The notes under the pieces: generated by a model
Told to the model about the DNA's origin: nothing
What the model saw: the letters and a program-made list of their open reading frames with translations, nothing else
Databases searched by the model: none
Position numbers and translations under genes: made by a program
Assembly: GCA_903847205.1 (NCBI GenBank)
Contig: CAINDA010000002.1
Location: 1-64,000 of the forward strand
Length of the DNA: 64,000 nucleotides
Reading direction: 5' to 3'
Source: an uncultured Bacteroidota bacterium
Lineage (GTDB): Bacteria; Bacteroidota; Bacteroidia; 2-12-FULL-35-15
Shown: positions 1 to 10,900 of the stretch, piece by piece
Layout of the letters: every line of letters begins with the position of its first letter
Numbering within the stretch: the first letter of the stretch is position 1

Positions 1-2711
1 GGCGATGAATAAGTATGATTGGGGTTCTGAACAAGGCCTGATGGACTGCCGTCACCAAAATTCCATATCCTTCCTGCAATGCTGCCGCTTGAAACAATGG
101 ATGAATCATAGAAATTCATTACCTGCTCCAAACATACATTGTTAAAACTGAAATTCGGAACAGGCATTGGATAAACAACTATCGAATCATGTAAAGTATC
201 CGCACAGCCGAGATTTGAGGAATGTGTAATCAATGTAATGTTGTAAGTTCCGGGAGCGCCGTACAGATGATTTGGACTCCATGCCGTTGTATTTAAACCA
301 GAAGCATCGCCAAAATTCCACGACCAGTTTGAAATGGTTCCCATAGATGGGCTTAAGGATGTATTGGTAAATGAAGCAGAGTCTGTCAAACAGGCGTTGG
401 GGAATGTGAAAGCGCTCACGGGCCTGTCAAACGTTTGTACTGAAGCAGTAAATGCATTGGAACAGCCGTTAATAGTTGTTGCTGCTAAAATAACCGCGTA
501 TGTTCCCGAAGCAGTATAATAATGGCTGGGGCTCTGTAAAATGCTTGAAGCGCTGCCATCCCCAAACACCCATAAATTATGGATTATAGAGGATGATGTA
601 TCAACAGTTGAAGTATTAATAAAATGCATTGAATCACCAAAGCAAACGTTACTGTAGGTGAATCCTACAACGGGATTGTAATAAACCTTCACTGGTTTTG
701 TAATTGAATCTAAACAGCCGCTGCTTGAAGTAACTACTAATTTAACATTATATGTTCCTGAGTTTGCATACATATAACTTGGATTGATGCTTGTGTTCAC
801 TGCGCTGTTATCCCCGAAATACCAGCTACGCGAAACAATACTGCCTGTGCTCGAATCGGCAAATACAGTTGACTGATTGCGGCATACGGAGCTCGCGCTG
901 AAATTTGCTCTTGGCAGACAGTTTACTCTCACTGTTTTTTGAGTACTGTCCTTACATCCATTGTTCGACAGCGCAATTAACTTCACTCTGAATGTATCGC
1001 AGACAGCATAAGTATGAGAAATGTTTTGCAAAACAGAATAGTTTCCGTCGCCAAAATTCCATTTCCATGAACTGAGAGCTCCGCCTTGAGGCAGGGTAGA
1101 GCTGTCGGTAAACACCATTGGTTTTCCAAGGCATACCTCAGGAGAAGTGAAATTAACAACAGGTTTGCCTGAAATATGTATTGTTTTAAAAATGGAATCT
1201 TGCTGCGACAAACAGCCGTCAGCATAGGCAGTTACAAGTGAAACTATATAAGTTCCAGAATCCGCATAAACATGTTTCGTGTTTTTCTGATAGGCTGTTG
1301 CTGTATCGCCGAAATACCATTTCCATGAAGTTGGTACATCTGATGCATCGCCGGCAAAACTTATTGTATCCCCATTGCAGGCTGGCTGAGGGTTTACAGC
1401 CATTGTCTGCTGCTGCAGGTTTCTTATTCTGGTGCCGCCCAGATAGCCGTATGATTCAATACTTCCAAAGCCGTAAGCAATGGAATTAAAACCGCTGTCA
1501 GCCGCAAGCGTGTGACTGCCCACAGCAACAGTACTTTGTGAATAAGAGTATAGGGGGTTGGCAGGCACAGGATTAAAAACTACCGGAGCTCCATCCAGCA
1601 GGAAACTGCCTATGTCAGCGGTTTTCATTACGGCATTAATATATTCTCCGGTAATGTTTTGTTCGGGAGAAGAATAGAGAAGCACATTATTGATTGCCTG
1701 TTCAACAGGGCTGAGAATGATCATCAGAGGATCTCCCAGATTACCATCACAATTTTGTGTCCGCGCATATTGGGCAAGTGTAATAGGTTTGTCAGCACTG
1801 ATATATGCTGGAACAATTAATAAGGTATCGAAGTACTGTGTTTGATTCAAAGAAACTGCCGCCCCGTTAATTGTTACTGTTGTACCATTAGATCGGGCCA
1901 TCACGCGGAACATGTCTCCCACACGGGTTTTAAAGGGAGATGTAACAAAGTTTTTCCCCCAGGTGTTGGGAGGATACATCTGTTCGTATAAATTGTCTCC
2001 GCTGCTTGCACCTCCGCATCCAAGCGATGTCCAGGTGCTGCCGGCAAATACAGCCAGCTTTTTACAGCTGTCAGTATTGAGTGCGAGAATCTTGCTTCCG
2101 GTAAGGTCAGTATGAGACTGTACCTGATAAACTTCTCCCCGCTGCAGGGTAACAACAAAAGGCACATTGGCGGCATGTCCGCCAAGAGTATTTGCCGTTG
2201 GGGTTATTTCAACTTTCGAACTATCGTCTGAAGCTGCAATCAAAAACTCCGATTTTTCCGAGCCTTCCTGCGTAAAGCACATCGCATAATATTCTTTTCC
2301 TAATACCTGGGTGGGAAGAAGCAAAGTGGCGTCTGAACGGGCACTTGCATATATATGTGCATAGGCCGCCACACTGTCATTTGAAGTAATATGAATTCCT
2401 TTTTGCTGAATACAGTCGGAGCAGCCAACGTAAGCTGTTGCAGAAGGAACCTGAATAATAGTAAATGTATTTGCAGTAATAGTAAACGGCATCGACCAGC
2501 CCTGAAGCGGCACAGAAACTACCCCGGAAGTATTTACTGTTGAGGATATATACAGCTTAAAGTTGGAACCAGCCCCATCAATATGCCCCATGTGGCCGAC
2601 CCAAAAATCTTTACCGAGATTAGAAAAAACCTGGGAAAGTATTTTATCGGGACAAGAGATTAAAATCACAAAACATAAAACGGATGCAAAAAATATTTTT
2701 CCTTTTCTCAT
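1..2711 (-). CDS. T9SS-type PKD-repeat surface protein with IgGFc-binding head (C-terminus outside window)
   Basis: The reading frame is open from an ATG at 2711 to the window edge, 903 codons, so the C-terminus is missing. The N-terminus is a signal peptide with a hydrophobic core at residues 5-20. An LISC string could be read as a lipobox, but cleavage after the following LSQ looks more natural. GKDFWVGHMG then begins a segment (about residues 30-330) resembling the IgGFc-binding N-terminal domain, including AHIYASARSDATLLLP. From about residue 435 six PKD modules follow, each with W-x-FGD and a Cys near its start (VCLGKP, VCRNQS, VCFGDS, ACLTDS, VCLEQV). Module order matches the four paralogs upstream, so a type B T9SS sorting domain is expected beyond the edge. 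It is probably an exported adhesin. A 134-bp gap separates it from the next gene. Confidence 0.85.
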   Translation of the reverse strand, partial: MRKGKIFFASVLCFVILISCPDKILSQVFSNLGKDFWVGHMGHIDGAGSNFKLYISSTVNTSGVVSVPLQGWSMPFTITANTFTIIQVPSATAYVGCSDCIQQKGIHITSNDSVAAYAHIYASARSDATLLLPTQVLGKEYYAMCFTQEGSEKSEFLIAASDDSSKVEITPTANTLGGHAANVPFVVTLQRGEVYQVQSHTDLTGSKILALNTDSCKKLAVFAGSTWTSLGCGGASSGDNLYEQMYPPNTWGKNFVTSPFKTRVGDMFRVMARSNGTTVTINGAAVSLNQTQYFDTLLIVPAYISADKPITLAQYARTQNCDGNLGDPLMIILSPVEQAINNVLLYSSPEQNITGEYINAVMKTADIGSFLLDGAPVVFNPVPANPLYSYSQSTVAVGSHTLAADSGFNSIAYGFGSIESYGYLGGTRIRNLQQQTMAVNPQPACNGDTISFAGDASDVPTSWKWYFGDTATAYQKNTKHVYADSGTYIVSLVTAYADGCLSQQDSIFKTIHISGKPVVNFTSPEVCLGKPMVFTDSSTLPQGGALSSWKWNFGDGNYSVLQNISHTYAVCDTFRVKLIALSNNGCKDSTQKTVRVNCLPRANFSASSVCRNQSTVFADSSTGSIVSRSWYFGDNSAVNTSINPSYMYANSGTYNVKLVVTSSSGCLDSITKPVKVYYNPVVGFTYSNVCFGDSMHFINTSTVDTSSSIIHNLWVFGDGSASSILQSPSHYYTASGTYAVILAATTINGCSNAFTASVQTFDRPVSAFTFPNACLTDSASFTNTSLSPSMGTISNWSWNFGDASGLNTTAWSPNHLYGAPGTYNITLITHSSNLGCADTLHDSIVVYPMPVPNFSFNNVCLEQVMNFYDSSIVSSGSIAGRIWNFGDGSPSGLVQNPNHTYSS

Positions 2712-2845
2712 TAATCTATCTTATTGAACTCATACTAATCTTGAAGAGACAAAAAACTTCAAAACGTTGCATTTATGACTCAACCTTTTGAAACAGTGTA
2801 ATAAACTTATTTTAAAATTAAGATTCGATTTTTATCAAATCAATT

Positions 2846-5800
2846 TTATCTAACCAATGTCACAGCACCTTTATAAACATGTTTCTGCCTTTTAATATCA
2901 GTAACTGTTATTGAATAAACGTATGTATCTCTCTGCGAGGTTTCAGTTCCATGGTTTGCTGTGCCGTCCCAGCCTTTATTGATGTCATCAGAATAAAAAA
3001 TTAAATTTCCCCACCGATCGAATATCATCATCTCATATTCTTTTATAAAAATACCTTTGCCTGTAAATGTATCATTTATACCGTCGTCATTGGGAGTAAA
3101 AGAATTTGGAATATAAAACACAAAATCCGGTTCAATTATAATTGTGTGATGTATACTGTCGAAACAGCTGTAACGAGTGGATGTAACAAGTGTTATTTTA
3201 TACGTTCCTGTATCGGCATACGTATGCGGTAAAGGATGTTCAATTGAAGTTGTATCATTTCCTCCGAAATTCCAAAGCCAATAATCAGCTCCTGTAGAAA
3301 TATCTGTTAATGAAATTACAGGATTTACAATACTTGTACTTTCCGGTAAAGCAGTAAAACCTGCAACAGGAGCCGGATACACGGTGATAAAATGAGGTTT
3401 TGTTTTTGTGCTACTGCATCCGCTGTCGGAAGTTACTGTGAGTGTTACGTTTATAATACGCGGCGCAAAAACTGAATCATTAGTATAACAATGCTGAGGC
3501 GTCAGTCCGGTTCCTGATGAACTTCCATCGCCGAAATTCCAGCTCATTGCAGTGTTTACGCCGGATGCTATGGCTGAAGCATTTTGAAAAGTAATGCAGA
3601 GCGGTTCGCATCCCGCACTGTCACTGCTTGTAAAAGCTGGAACAGGATTTGGATTTACTGTCATTATTTTAACGACCGAATCAACACATCCGAAATTAGA
3701 AGTGATAAAAAGCTGAACAGGATAACTTCCGGAAGACGCATATAAATGAGAAGTATTCTCAGTTGTACCAAGCGGACTGCTGTCGGAATAATTCCAGCGC
3801 CAGCTGTGTATTGTATCTGTTGTTGCAATAAAAGAAGAATCATTAAACAGCATTACAGTTCCTTTACATACATCAGAAGCTGCTATTAGGGCATGCGGAA
3901 GCGGATGAACTACAGCGGTTTTAACGATACTGTCCTTACATCCAAAACTGCTGGTTATAATCAATGATACATGGTAGGATCCGGGAGAAGCATACAGATG
4001 GCTCGGATTGGTATTTCCATTCGGGAAGGTGCCGTCGCCGAAAGTCCAAGAATGAGAAGCAATGCTTCCTACAGCAATTGAAGAAGAATCATAAAAATTC
4101 ATCGGCTGGTTTAAGCAGACATTCCGAAAACCGAATCCTGCAACAGGCATAGGATATACAGTGATACTGTCTTTAACCGTATCCGCACAGCCAAGGCCTG
4201 ATGAGCGTGTGATAAGAGTAATATGATAAATGCCGGGAGAAGCATAATGATGAACCGGGCTCCAGGTGCTGGTATCAGCAAGACTGCCGTCGCCGAAATT
4301 CCAGCTCCATCGGGCGGTACTTCCCATTAGCGGTGTTGTAGTAGTGTTGCTGAATACTTCAGAGCCAGACAGGCAGATATTACTTTTGTTGAAGGACGAC
4401 TGCGGTGCATCATAGGCCTTTACAGTATGTGTTGATGCATCGGAACATCCGTTAGCAGTACTGCTTAATAAAGTAACCGTATAGGTTCCTGACTGAATAT
4501 AATAGTGAGAAGGGCTGAATGCACTGCCTGTAGGCCCAGAATCACCGAATACCCATAAGTAAGAAGAGAGTGATGCCGGCGGATTTACAGTGCTCGTATT
4601 TGTAAAACGCAGACTGTCGCCGAAACAAACATCAACATGAGTGAATTCAGCCACAGGGTTGTAATAAACCTGCACTGGCTTTGCAACGGTGTCTGCACAG
4701 CCGAAATTATTATTTACAATCAATGCTGCATTATACATACCTGCAGCAGCATATAACCTAGAAGGATTCTGAAAAATGCCTGCCGAGCTTCCATCACCGA
4801 AATCCCAGTTCCAGAAATTGATAATTCCTGCCGAAGTAGTTGAACTATCCGTAAACTGCGTAGGGACGCCCTGACAGACTTTTGTACTGCCGAATTTTGC
4901 AATAGGAAGAGGGTGAACAACAACTACAGCGCTTCCGCTTTGAGGCTGTGAGCAGGCTCTTGAGCCGGCATCCTTTACCCTCAGCAGTGTGTAAGGATAT
5001 GTTCCGGCAGTTCCTGAAGGTACTGTTATGTTCACGCTGTTTCCAGTGCTGACAATGGTCTGCACTGCTCCCCCGTTGATATTATAAGTAAAGGTATAGG
5101 GTGCAGTACTGCTGGAACCTGTTAAAGTAATAACAGGCGCAGGAGCGTTTTTGCAAACTGATGCTGTTCCGCTGATTAGGGCTGTGGGAAGCTGGTCCAC
5201 CTCCACTGTAACGCTCTGCACAGCTGATAAGCAGGATTTACTGTCCATCGCAGTTATGCTGTACGTGGCTGTGTTCATAGGTGAAACAGTATTAACAGCA
5301 CCGTTATGAAATGGATTCCATGTGTAAGTATATCCTCCCGGATTTCCGCCGTGCGCAAGGGCTGTCAGCGTACTGCTTAATCCGGCACAAATGGTATCAG
5401 CCGGAATAGGATCAATAAATACCAGCGAGGGCTGGCTGAATGTAACAGATGTGTCTGCTGTACAGGCATGGGAATCAGTAACAGTGCAGGTGTACGAGCC
5501 TAATGCTAAATTTACGGCTCCAGCGGAAGTCTGTACAGGGCTTGTGTTCCAGGAATAGGTATAAGGAGATGTTCCGCCAGTGGCTGTAACAGTCGCCGTT
5601 CCGTCAGCGCCGGCAAAACAGCTGATGGGCGTCTGCGAAGGAGAAGCTCTCAATACAGCCGGTTCAGTAAGAATAATGTGTGCCCTGACTGAGCAGCTGT
5701 CGGCATCTAAAACAGTAACAATATAAGCGCCTGCCCTTAGCCCTGAAGCAGTATCATTTGCCTGAGGGGGCGAAGTATTCCAGGAATACCTGTAGGGCGG

Positions 5801-7897
5801 TGTACCGCCGGAAACATTAACAGAAGCTGAACCATTGTTAAAACCAAAGCAGGCTGGATTATGAAGCAGATGATCGGCATTTGTTATAATGTTTGTGTCA
5901 CTTATTATTTTAAGAGGAGTGGTTTGTATAACAGTTACACTGTCAATATGCGACTGACAGAAGGCATCATTTACGGTATAGGTATAGGTTCCTGCAGTTA
6001 AGTTTGTCGCTGCTGCCGTTGTTTGTCCGCCTGGCTGCCAAAGATAGCTGTAAGGAAGAGTACCGCCGTTTGCCAAAATATGCGCTGTTCCCGGCTTACA
6101 GGAAACATTGGTTGAAACTGCTGAAGCAGCTAAATGAGGGGGAAATGGACAGGTAGGTCCGAAATTGCCAACAAAACTTTGTCCGCAAACTAAAAGATCC
6201 CCATTACCGGCAAGCGTAATATCGTATACAATGTTGGGTGCAGCGATGGAAGAAACAGGATTGAGAAGCATATCATACTTTTCTATTGTACTCATAGTTC
6301 CTACATAAATGTTTCCGCAATAATCAAAAGCGATACCGCTGCAGTTATTTGCTGTGCCATTAGGGACAGAAACACTGTTAACCAAAGTGAGCGTACTTTT
6401 AAGAAACCTGCGTAATTCGAGCCCGTCATATATATATAAATACGGGCCGCTTATTGTAATGGCGTTATACCCGCTTGCAGCTGCGCGCACATTGGAATAT
6501 CCTGTTATACAAAAGGCAGGAGTGGTAACTAAAGACAATGCAGGAGTAAAATCAGCATTTGTTTTACGCAATATACATGGAGATGTACCATAATGTAATG
6601 AATAGATATCGCCGTTACAATCGGTTGCAATAGCCCATGTATCGGAAGGGTAGCTGACTGTGCTGCCCATAACTCCAGTTGCTGTATCAATTTTTGTAAG
6701 ACTGCTCGCACCAAAGTTACCACCCATTGCAAGAATGGTTTTTGATCTATTAAAGCTAAGCCGCCAGTTTTCCTGTCCTTCGCTTACTGAATAAATTACA
6801 GAACCTGCACTGCTTAGTTTTGTAACTTTCCCGGGGATCCCATCTGAATAATAAATACTTCCCGAATTAGCAGCAGCAATGGCACCGTAATAAGAGCAGC
6901 TATAATTGTGTGACCATACCAGAACTCCTAGAGAAGTATATTTCTGAACCTCGTAATTACCTACCCCGCTTGTACCGCCATTTACATAAACATTTCCAAT
7001 TGAATCCTCTTGTAGATCGCATGCAATATTCGGGGCAGGCAATGCAGGGACAATGATCCATGGATCGATAATCAGATCTTCAGAAAGAGCAGGCGTATTT
7101 GTGCTTACGGCAATTTCAACATGGTTTCCCTGAAGAATGTATTTGGCAGGAATTGAATTGCTTTGCGTATTTGCAGAAGGTGCTTTATCGATTAGACTGC
7201 CTAATATGCCATCCATTTTCAAATTTCCCTGCTCATCTATAAAAAATTTTTTTGGACCGCTTATACTGTAGGTTATTTTAGGAATATTATATCCGGCGCG
7301 GACAATAAAGCGATATTTGATGCCTCCGTTTTCAGGGAATTCAAATTCTGCATCTACACCTTCATAAATATTTGAATAGTAAAGTTTTTTAAAGGCTGAA
7401 ACATGATCATATTGGCTATTATCGGAGTATCTTCCAAAAGTATAATAGCTGCTTTCTTTTTCTTTAGCACTAATATGCATGTTAGGGTTGTTATTCACCC
7501 ATTGCATATTAACAATTTCCCATCTTGTCTCCGGCCTTTTGCTATCGGCTTCATCTTTCTGGTCTTCTTCTTCCTTGTCGGTTTTTTCTGTTTTAGAAAA
7601 CAGAAAGGTTATTCCGGTGCTTGTAAAATAGGCTTCAAATTCCGCGTTATTTACAGCATACAATATCTTCCCTGGGAAGGATATTTTTTTCTCATCTAAA
7701 CTTTTTTTAAACTGCCCCTGCTCTTCAATGAATACTTTGTTTTCAAATGGAGCTGTGATAAATGTCCTTTTACCTTTTGAGGATAAAGCCGATTCCCCCT
7801 TACCCGATTGGCCCAGAGCATAGGAAATATTCCATATCAGGCTGGACCAAATGAATAGAATAGCAGCAACAGATTTAAATATTTCAGAGGTTTTCAT
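2846..7897 (-). CDS. Giant PKD/SprB-repeat protein with T9SS type B (gliding motility-associated) sorting domain
   Basis: 1683 aa. Signal peptide (about 1-30), then a DUF7948-like head (about 40-265) with EEQGQF and YEGVDAEFEF. This head is interrupted by an acidic/lysine-rich stretch near 108-125. A propeller-like segment follows (about 270-590; EDSIGNVYVNGG, CGNIYVG). SprB-type repeats occupy about 590-960 (GGTPPYRYSWN, GGTSPYTYSWN). Seven PKD modules occupy about 995-1585, each with a W-x-FGD-like core. The C-terminus (about 1590-1683) is a typical CHU_C/type B sorting domain: YIPNSFTPNDDGIND, FDRWGNLIFYSDD, final YKGAVTLVR. Known family behaviour implies export by T9SS and surface display; an adhesin or gliding role is inferred. 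The start lies 3 nt after the stop of the upstream paralog, so the two are surely co-transcribed. It has the most SprB repeats in the set. Confidence 0.92.
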   Translation of the reverse strand: MKTSEIFKSVAAILFIWSSLIWNISYALGQSGKGESALSSKGKRTFITAPFENKVFIEEQGQFKKSLDEKKISFPGKILYAVNNAEFEAYFTSTGITFLFSKTEKTDKEEEDQKDEADSKRPETRWEIVNMQWVNNNPNMHISAKEKESSYYTFGRYSDNSQYDHVSAFKKLYYSNIYEGVDAEFEFPENGGIKYRFIVRAGYNIPKITYSISGPKKFFIDEQGNLKMDGILGSLIDKAPSANTQSNSIPAKYILQGNHVEIAVSTNTPALSEDLIIDPWIIVPALPAPNIACDLQEDSIGNVYVNGGTSGVGNYEVQKYTSLGVLVWSHNYSCSYYGAIAAANSGSIYYSDGIPGKVTKLSSAGSVIYSVSEGQENWRLSFNRSKTILAMGGNFGASSLTKIDTATGVMGSTVSYPSDTWAIATDCNGDIYSLHYGTSPCILRKTNADFTPALSLVTTPAFCITGYSNVRAAASGYNAITISGPYLYIYDGLELRRFLKSTLTLVNSVSVPNGTANNCSGIAFDYCGNIYVGTMSTIEKYDMLLNPVSSIAAPNIVYDITLAGNGDLLVCGQSFVGNFGPTCPFPPHLAASAVSTNVSCKPGTAHILANGGTLPYSYLWQPGGQTTAAATNLTAGTYTYTVNDAFCQSHIDSVTVIQTTPLKIISDTNIITNADHLLHNPACFGFNNGSASVNVSGGTPPYRYSWNTSPPQANDTASGLRAGAYIVTVLDADSCSVRAHIILTEPAVLRASPSQTPISCFAGADGTATVTATGGTSPYTYSWNTSPVQTSAGAVNLALGSYTCTVTDSHACTADTSVTFSQPSLVFIDPIPADTICAGLSSTLTALAHGGNPGGYTYTWNPFHNGAVNTVSPMNTATYSITAMDSKSCLSAVQSVTVEVDQLPTALISGTASVCKNAPAPVITLTGSSSTAPYTFTYNINGGAVQTIVSTGNSVNITVPSGTAGTYPYTLLRVKDAGSRACSQPQSGSAVVVVHPLPIAKFGSTKVCQGVPTQFTDSSTTSAGIINFWNWDFGDGSSAGIFQNPSRLYAAAGMYNAALIVNNNFGCADTVAKPVQVYYNPVAEFTHVDVCFGDSLRFTNTSTVNPPASLSSYLWVFGDSGPTGSAFSPSHYYIQSGTYTVTLLSSTANGCSDASTHTVKAYDAPQSSFNKSNICLSGSEVFSNTTTTPLMGSTARWSWNFGDGSLADTSTWSPVHHYASPGIYHITLITRSSGLGCADTVKDSITVYPMPVAGFGFRNVCLNQPMNFYDSSSIAVGSIASHSWTFGDGTFPNGNTNPSHLYASPGSYHVSLIITSSFGCKDSIVKTAVVHPLPHALIAASDVCKGTVMLFNDSSFIATTDTIHSWRWNYSDSSPLGTTENTSHLYASSGSYPVQLFITSNFGCVDSVVKIMTVNPNPVPAFTSSDSAGCEPLCITFQNASAIASGVNTAMSWNFGDGSSSGTGLTPQHCYTNDSVFAPRIINVTLTVTSDSGCSSTKTKPHFITVYPAPVAGFTALPESTSIVNPVISLTDISTGADYWLWNFGGNDTTSIEHPLPHTYADTGTYKITLVTSTRYSCFDSIHHTIIIEPDFVFYIPNSFTPNDDGINDTFTGKGIFIKEYEMMIFDRWGNLIFYSDDINKGWDGTANHGTETSQRDTYVYSITVTDIKRQKHVYKGAVTLVR

Positions 7898-7900
7898 TTT

Positions 7901-10900
7901 TTATCTTACTAATGTTACAGTCCCTTTATAAAGATGTTTCTGTCTTTTTATATCAGTAACCTTAATCGAATAAATATAAACATCACTTTGTGCAATTTCA
8001 TTCCCATGATTTGCCCTGCCATCCCAGGGTTTATTAATATCATCAGAGAAGAAAATTAAATTACCCCATCGGTCAAAAATACTCATTTCAAATTCTTTGA
8101 TAAAAATTCCTTTGCCTGTAAATGTATCGTTAACGCCGTCACCGTCGGGTGTAAAAGCATTCGGAATATAAAACAGGAAGTCCGGTTCAATAGTAACACT
8201 TTGATGAGTTGTATCAAAACAGCCGAATTGAGTTGATGTAATTAAGGTTACCAGGTAAGTACCCGTATCGCCGTATGTATGAGATAAAGGATTTGCTATT
8301 ACAGACGTTTGAAGATCTCCAAAATTCCAATTCCAAAAATCAGCTCCGGCAGAGAGATCAGTTATTGAAATAAGAGGATTTATAAAACTTGCTGTTTCTG
8401 GGAGCAGCTTAAAATCCGCTTTCGGCTTTGGATAGGTTGTTATGTAGTTATTTTTGGTAACGATTGTAACACAGCCGCTGTCTGAAGTAACCTTAAGAGA
8501 TGGAGTATATAAGTTAGGTGAATACACAGAATCATTGCGGTAACAATGAGATATATCCTGAGAACTGCCTGCCGGGCTGCCATCACCAAAACTCCAAGCC
8601 CAGGAAGAAATATTACCGCCGGAAATTGATGATAAATTTTGAAAAGTCATACATAAGGGAGCGCAGCCAATAGTATCAGATGAAGTAAATTTCGCAATTG
8701 GGTTAGGATTAACAAAACTTATTTTAGTAACAGAATCGGCGCAGCCAAAATTAGAGACTACTAATAATTGAACAGGATACACACCCGATGATAAATAAAG
8801 ATGAGAAGTGCTTGGAACGCTGCTATAAGTTCCGTCGCCAAAACTCCACGTCCAATGCGGTATTGCATCTGGTGCAGCAATGGTTGATAAATCAGTAAAT
8901 GACATAGCTGCTCCATCGCAGACATTTGCTCTTTTGAATATTGCAGCAGGAAGCGGATGCACTATCGCATTTTTTGCAACAGTATCTTTGCAGCCTCGGT
9001 TTGTTGATGCAATTAAAGAAACACCGTATGTTCCAGGGAGAATAAACAGGTGAGCGGGATTTGGAGATGTATTCAGTGTTATACCATCGCCAAAACTCCA
9101 AGACCAGCCCGTAACAGTGCCGCTGGAAACAGTAGATGCGTCTAAAAAATTAACAGCCTGATGTAAACATACATCTGTAAAATTAAAATCAGCCAAAGGC
9201 ATAGGATACACTGTAATTGAATCTTTTAAGGTATCCGGACAGCCAAGATTGGATGAGTGAGTTATTAAAGTTACCTGATAATTTCCAGGGACAGCGTACA
9301 AGTGGCGCAAGCTCCAGACGGCAGTGTTCAAAGGCGATCCGTCACCAAAATCCCAGGACCAATTTGCCATACTGCCCATAGAAGGGCTGAGTGATGTGTT
9401 TGTAAATTTTGCTGAATCAAACAGGCAGACATTGTTGTAGGTAAACATTGAATGCGGCGCATCAAAAGTTTTCACAGGAATAATTGATGTATCAGCACAC
9501 ATATCAGCAGTTGTAGTGAGCAGCCTGACATTAAAAGTTCCATAAGAAGTATAATAGTGATCAGGGTTCTGCAAAGTGTCTGTTGCGGCTGCATCGCCAA
9601 ATGTCCATGAATAATGGGCAATAGAAGCATTCGGGTCAACGGAAGATGTATTTAAAAAATGCATAGTATCATGCAGACAGATGTTGGTGAAAGTGAATCC
9701 GGCGGTTGGTTTATAATACACCTGAACAGATTTAGTAATGGTATCGGCACATCCAAAGCTGTTGTTTACAATCAAAGTAACATTATAGTTTCCTCCGTTA
9801 AGATAAGTACACGAAGGGCTTTGATTCGTATTTAGTGCTGTGCTGTTCCCGAAATCCCATTTCCATGTGCTTAGAGTTCCTGAAGACGGAATTGAGCTGT
9901 CAGTGAATTGCGTTGTATTTCCTTTACATACTGTTGTATTGCTAAAACCCGCTATCGGAGCCAGTTTTCTGGTGATAACAATGCTTATCGTATCCCTGCA
10001 GGTATCTGCGTCAACAACAGTTGCAAGATATCTGCCCGCAGAAAGACCAACAGCAGTCTGAGTATTCTGCACCGGCACAGTGTTCCAAAAATAAGAATAT
10101 GGGCCTCGTCCTCCGGATGCAGTTACTACAGCAGAACCATTGAGACTATTGGGACAGCTTTCGTTGCTGATTACACCAGGTGAAATCACATTGGATAATC
10201 CAGCTGCAATTGTCAATGGCGGAGTTTGATTTACTGTTATAGTATCCCGAAAAGAATGACAGAAAGGATCAGTAACAATGTAAGTATAGGTACCAGCAGT
10301 TAAATTAACTGCAGTTGCTGTTGTCTGCCCGCTTGGTTCCCACAAGTATGCATAAGGCGGTGTTCCTCCTACAGGGATTACAGTTGCACTTCCTCCTTTA
10401 CAGGAAGCATTTATTGATGTTGCTGCTGCTATTAATGGCGGAGGGGCAGTACAGTTTGTACTGAAACTTCCCACAAATCCGTTTCCGCATGCAAGAAGAT
10501 CGCCGTTGTTTCCGAGAATAATATCATACACAGCATCCGGTGCAGAAATTGCTGAAACATAGGTAAGTGATGAATCGAATTTTGCAATTCCGCTCAAAGT
10601 GCCTGCGTAAATATTGCCGCATAAATCTGCGGCAATACCGCCGCACATTGCGGTTGTACCATTAGGCACTGCTACACTGTTTATAATAGCAAGTGTTGTT
10701 TTATTAATCCTTCGGATGGTGGCGCCGTCGAAAATAAAAACGTAGGGTCCGTTAACAGCAATTGCATTAAACACCTGATAAGTGGATGCTGCGGAGTAGG
10801 CTGGATTCAGACCGTAAGCGGTGGCCGCTGGCTGAGCTTCAGATAAAAGAAATCCGGTTCCCACGGAACCCGCAGGAGTGAAATTAGCGAACGTTTTTTT

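Noticed and set aside
7403-7699. 98-aa hydrophobic plus-strand frame
   Set aside because: Antisense to the charged insert of a PKD gene head; its Phe/Leu runs are the complement of Glu/Lys codons.
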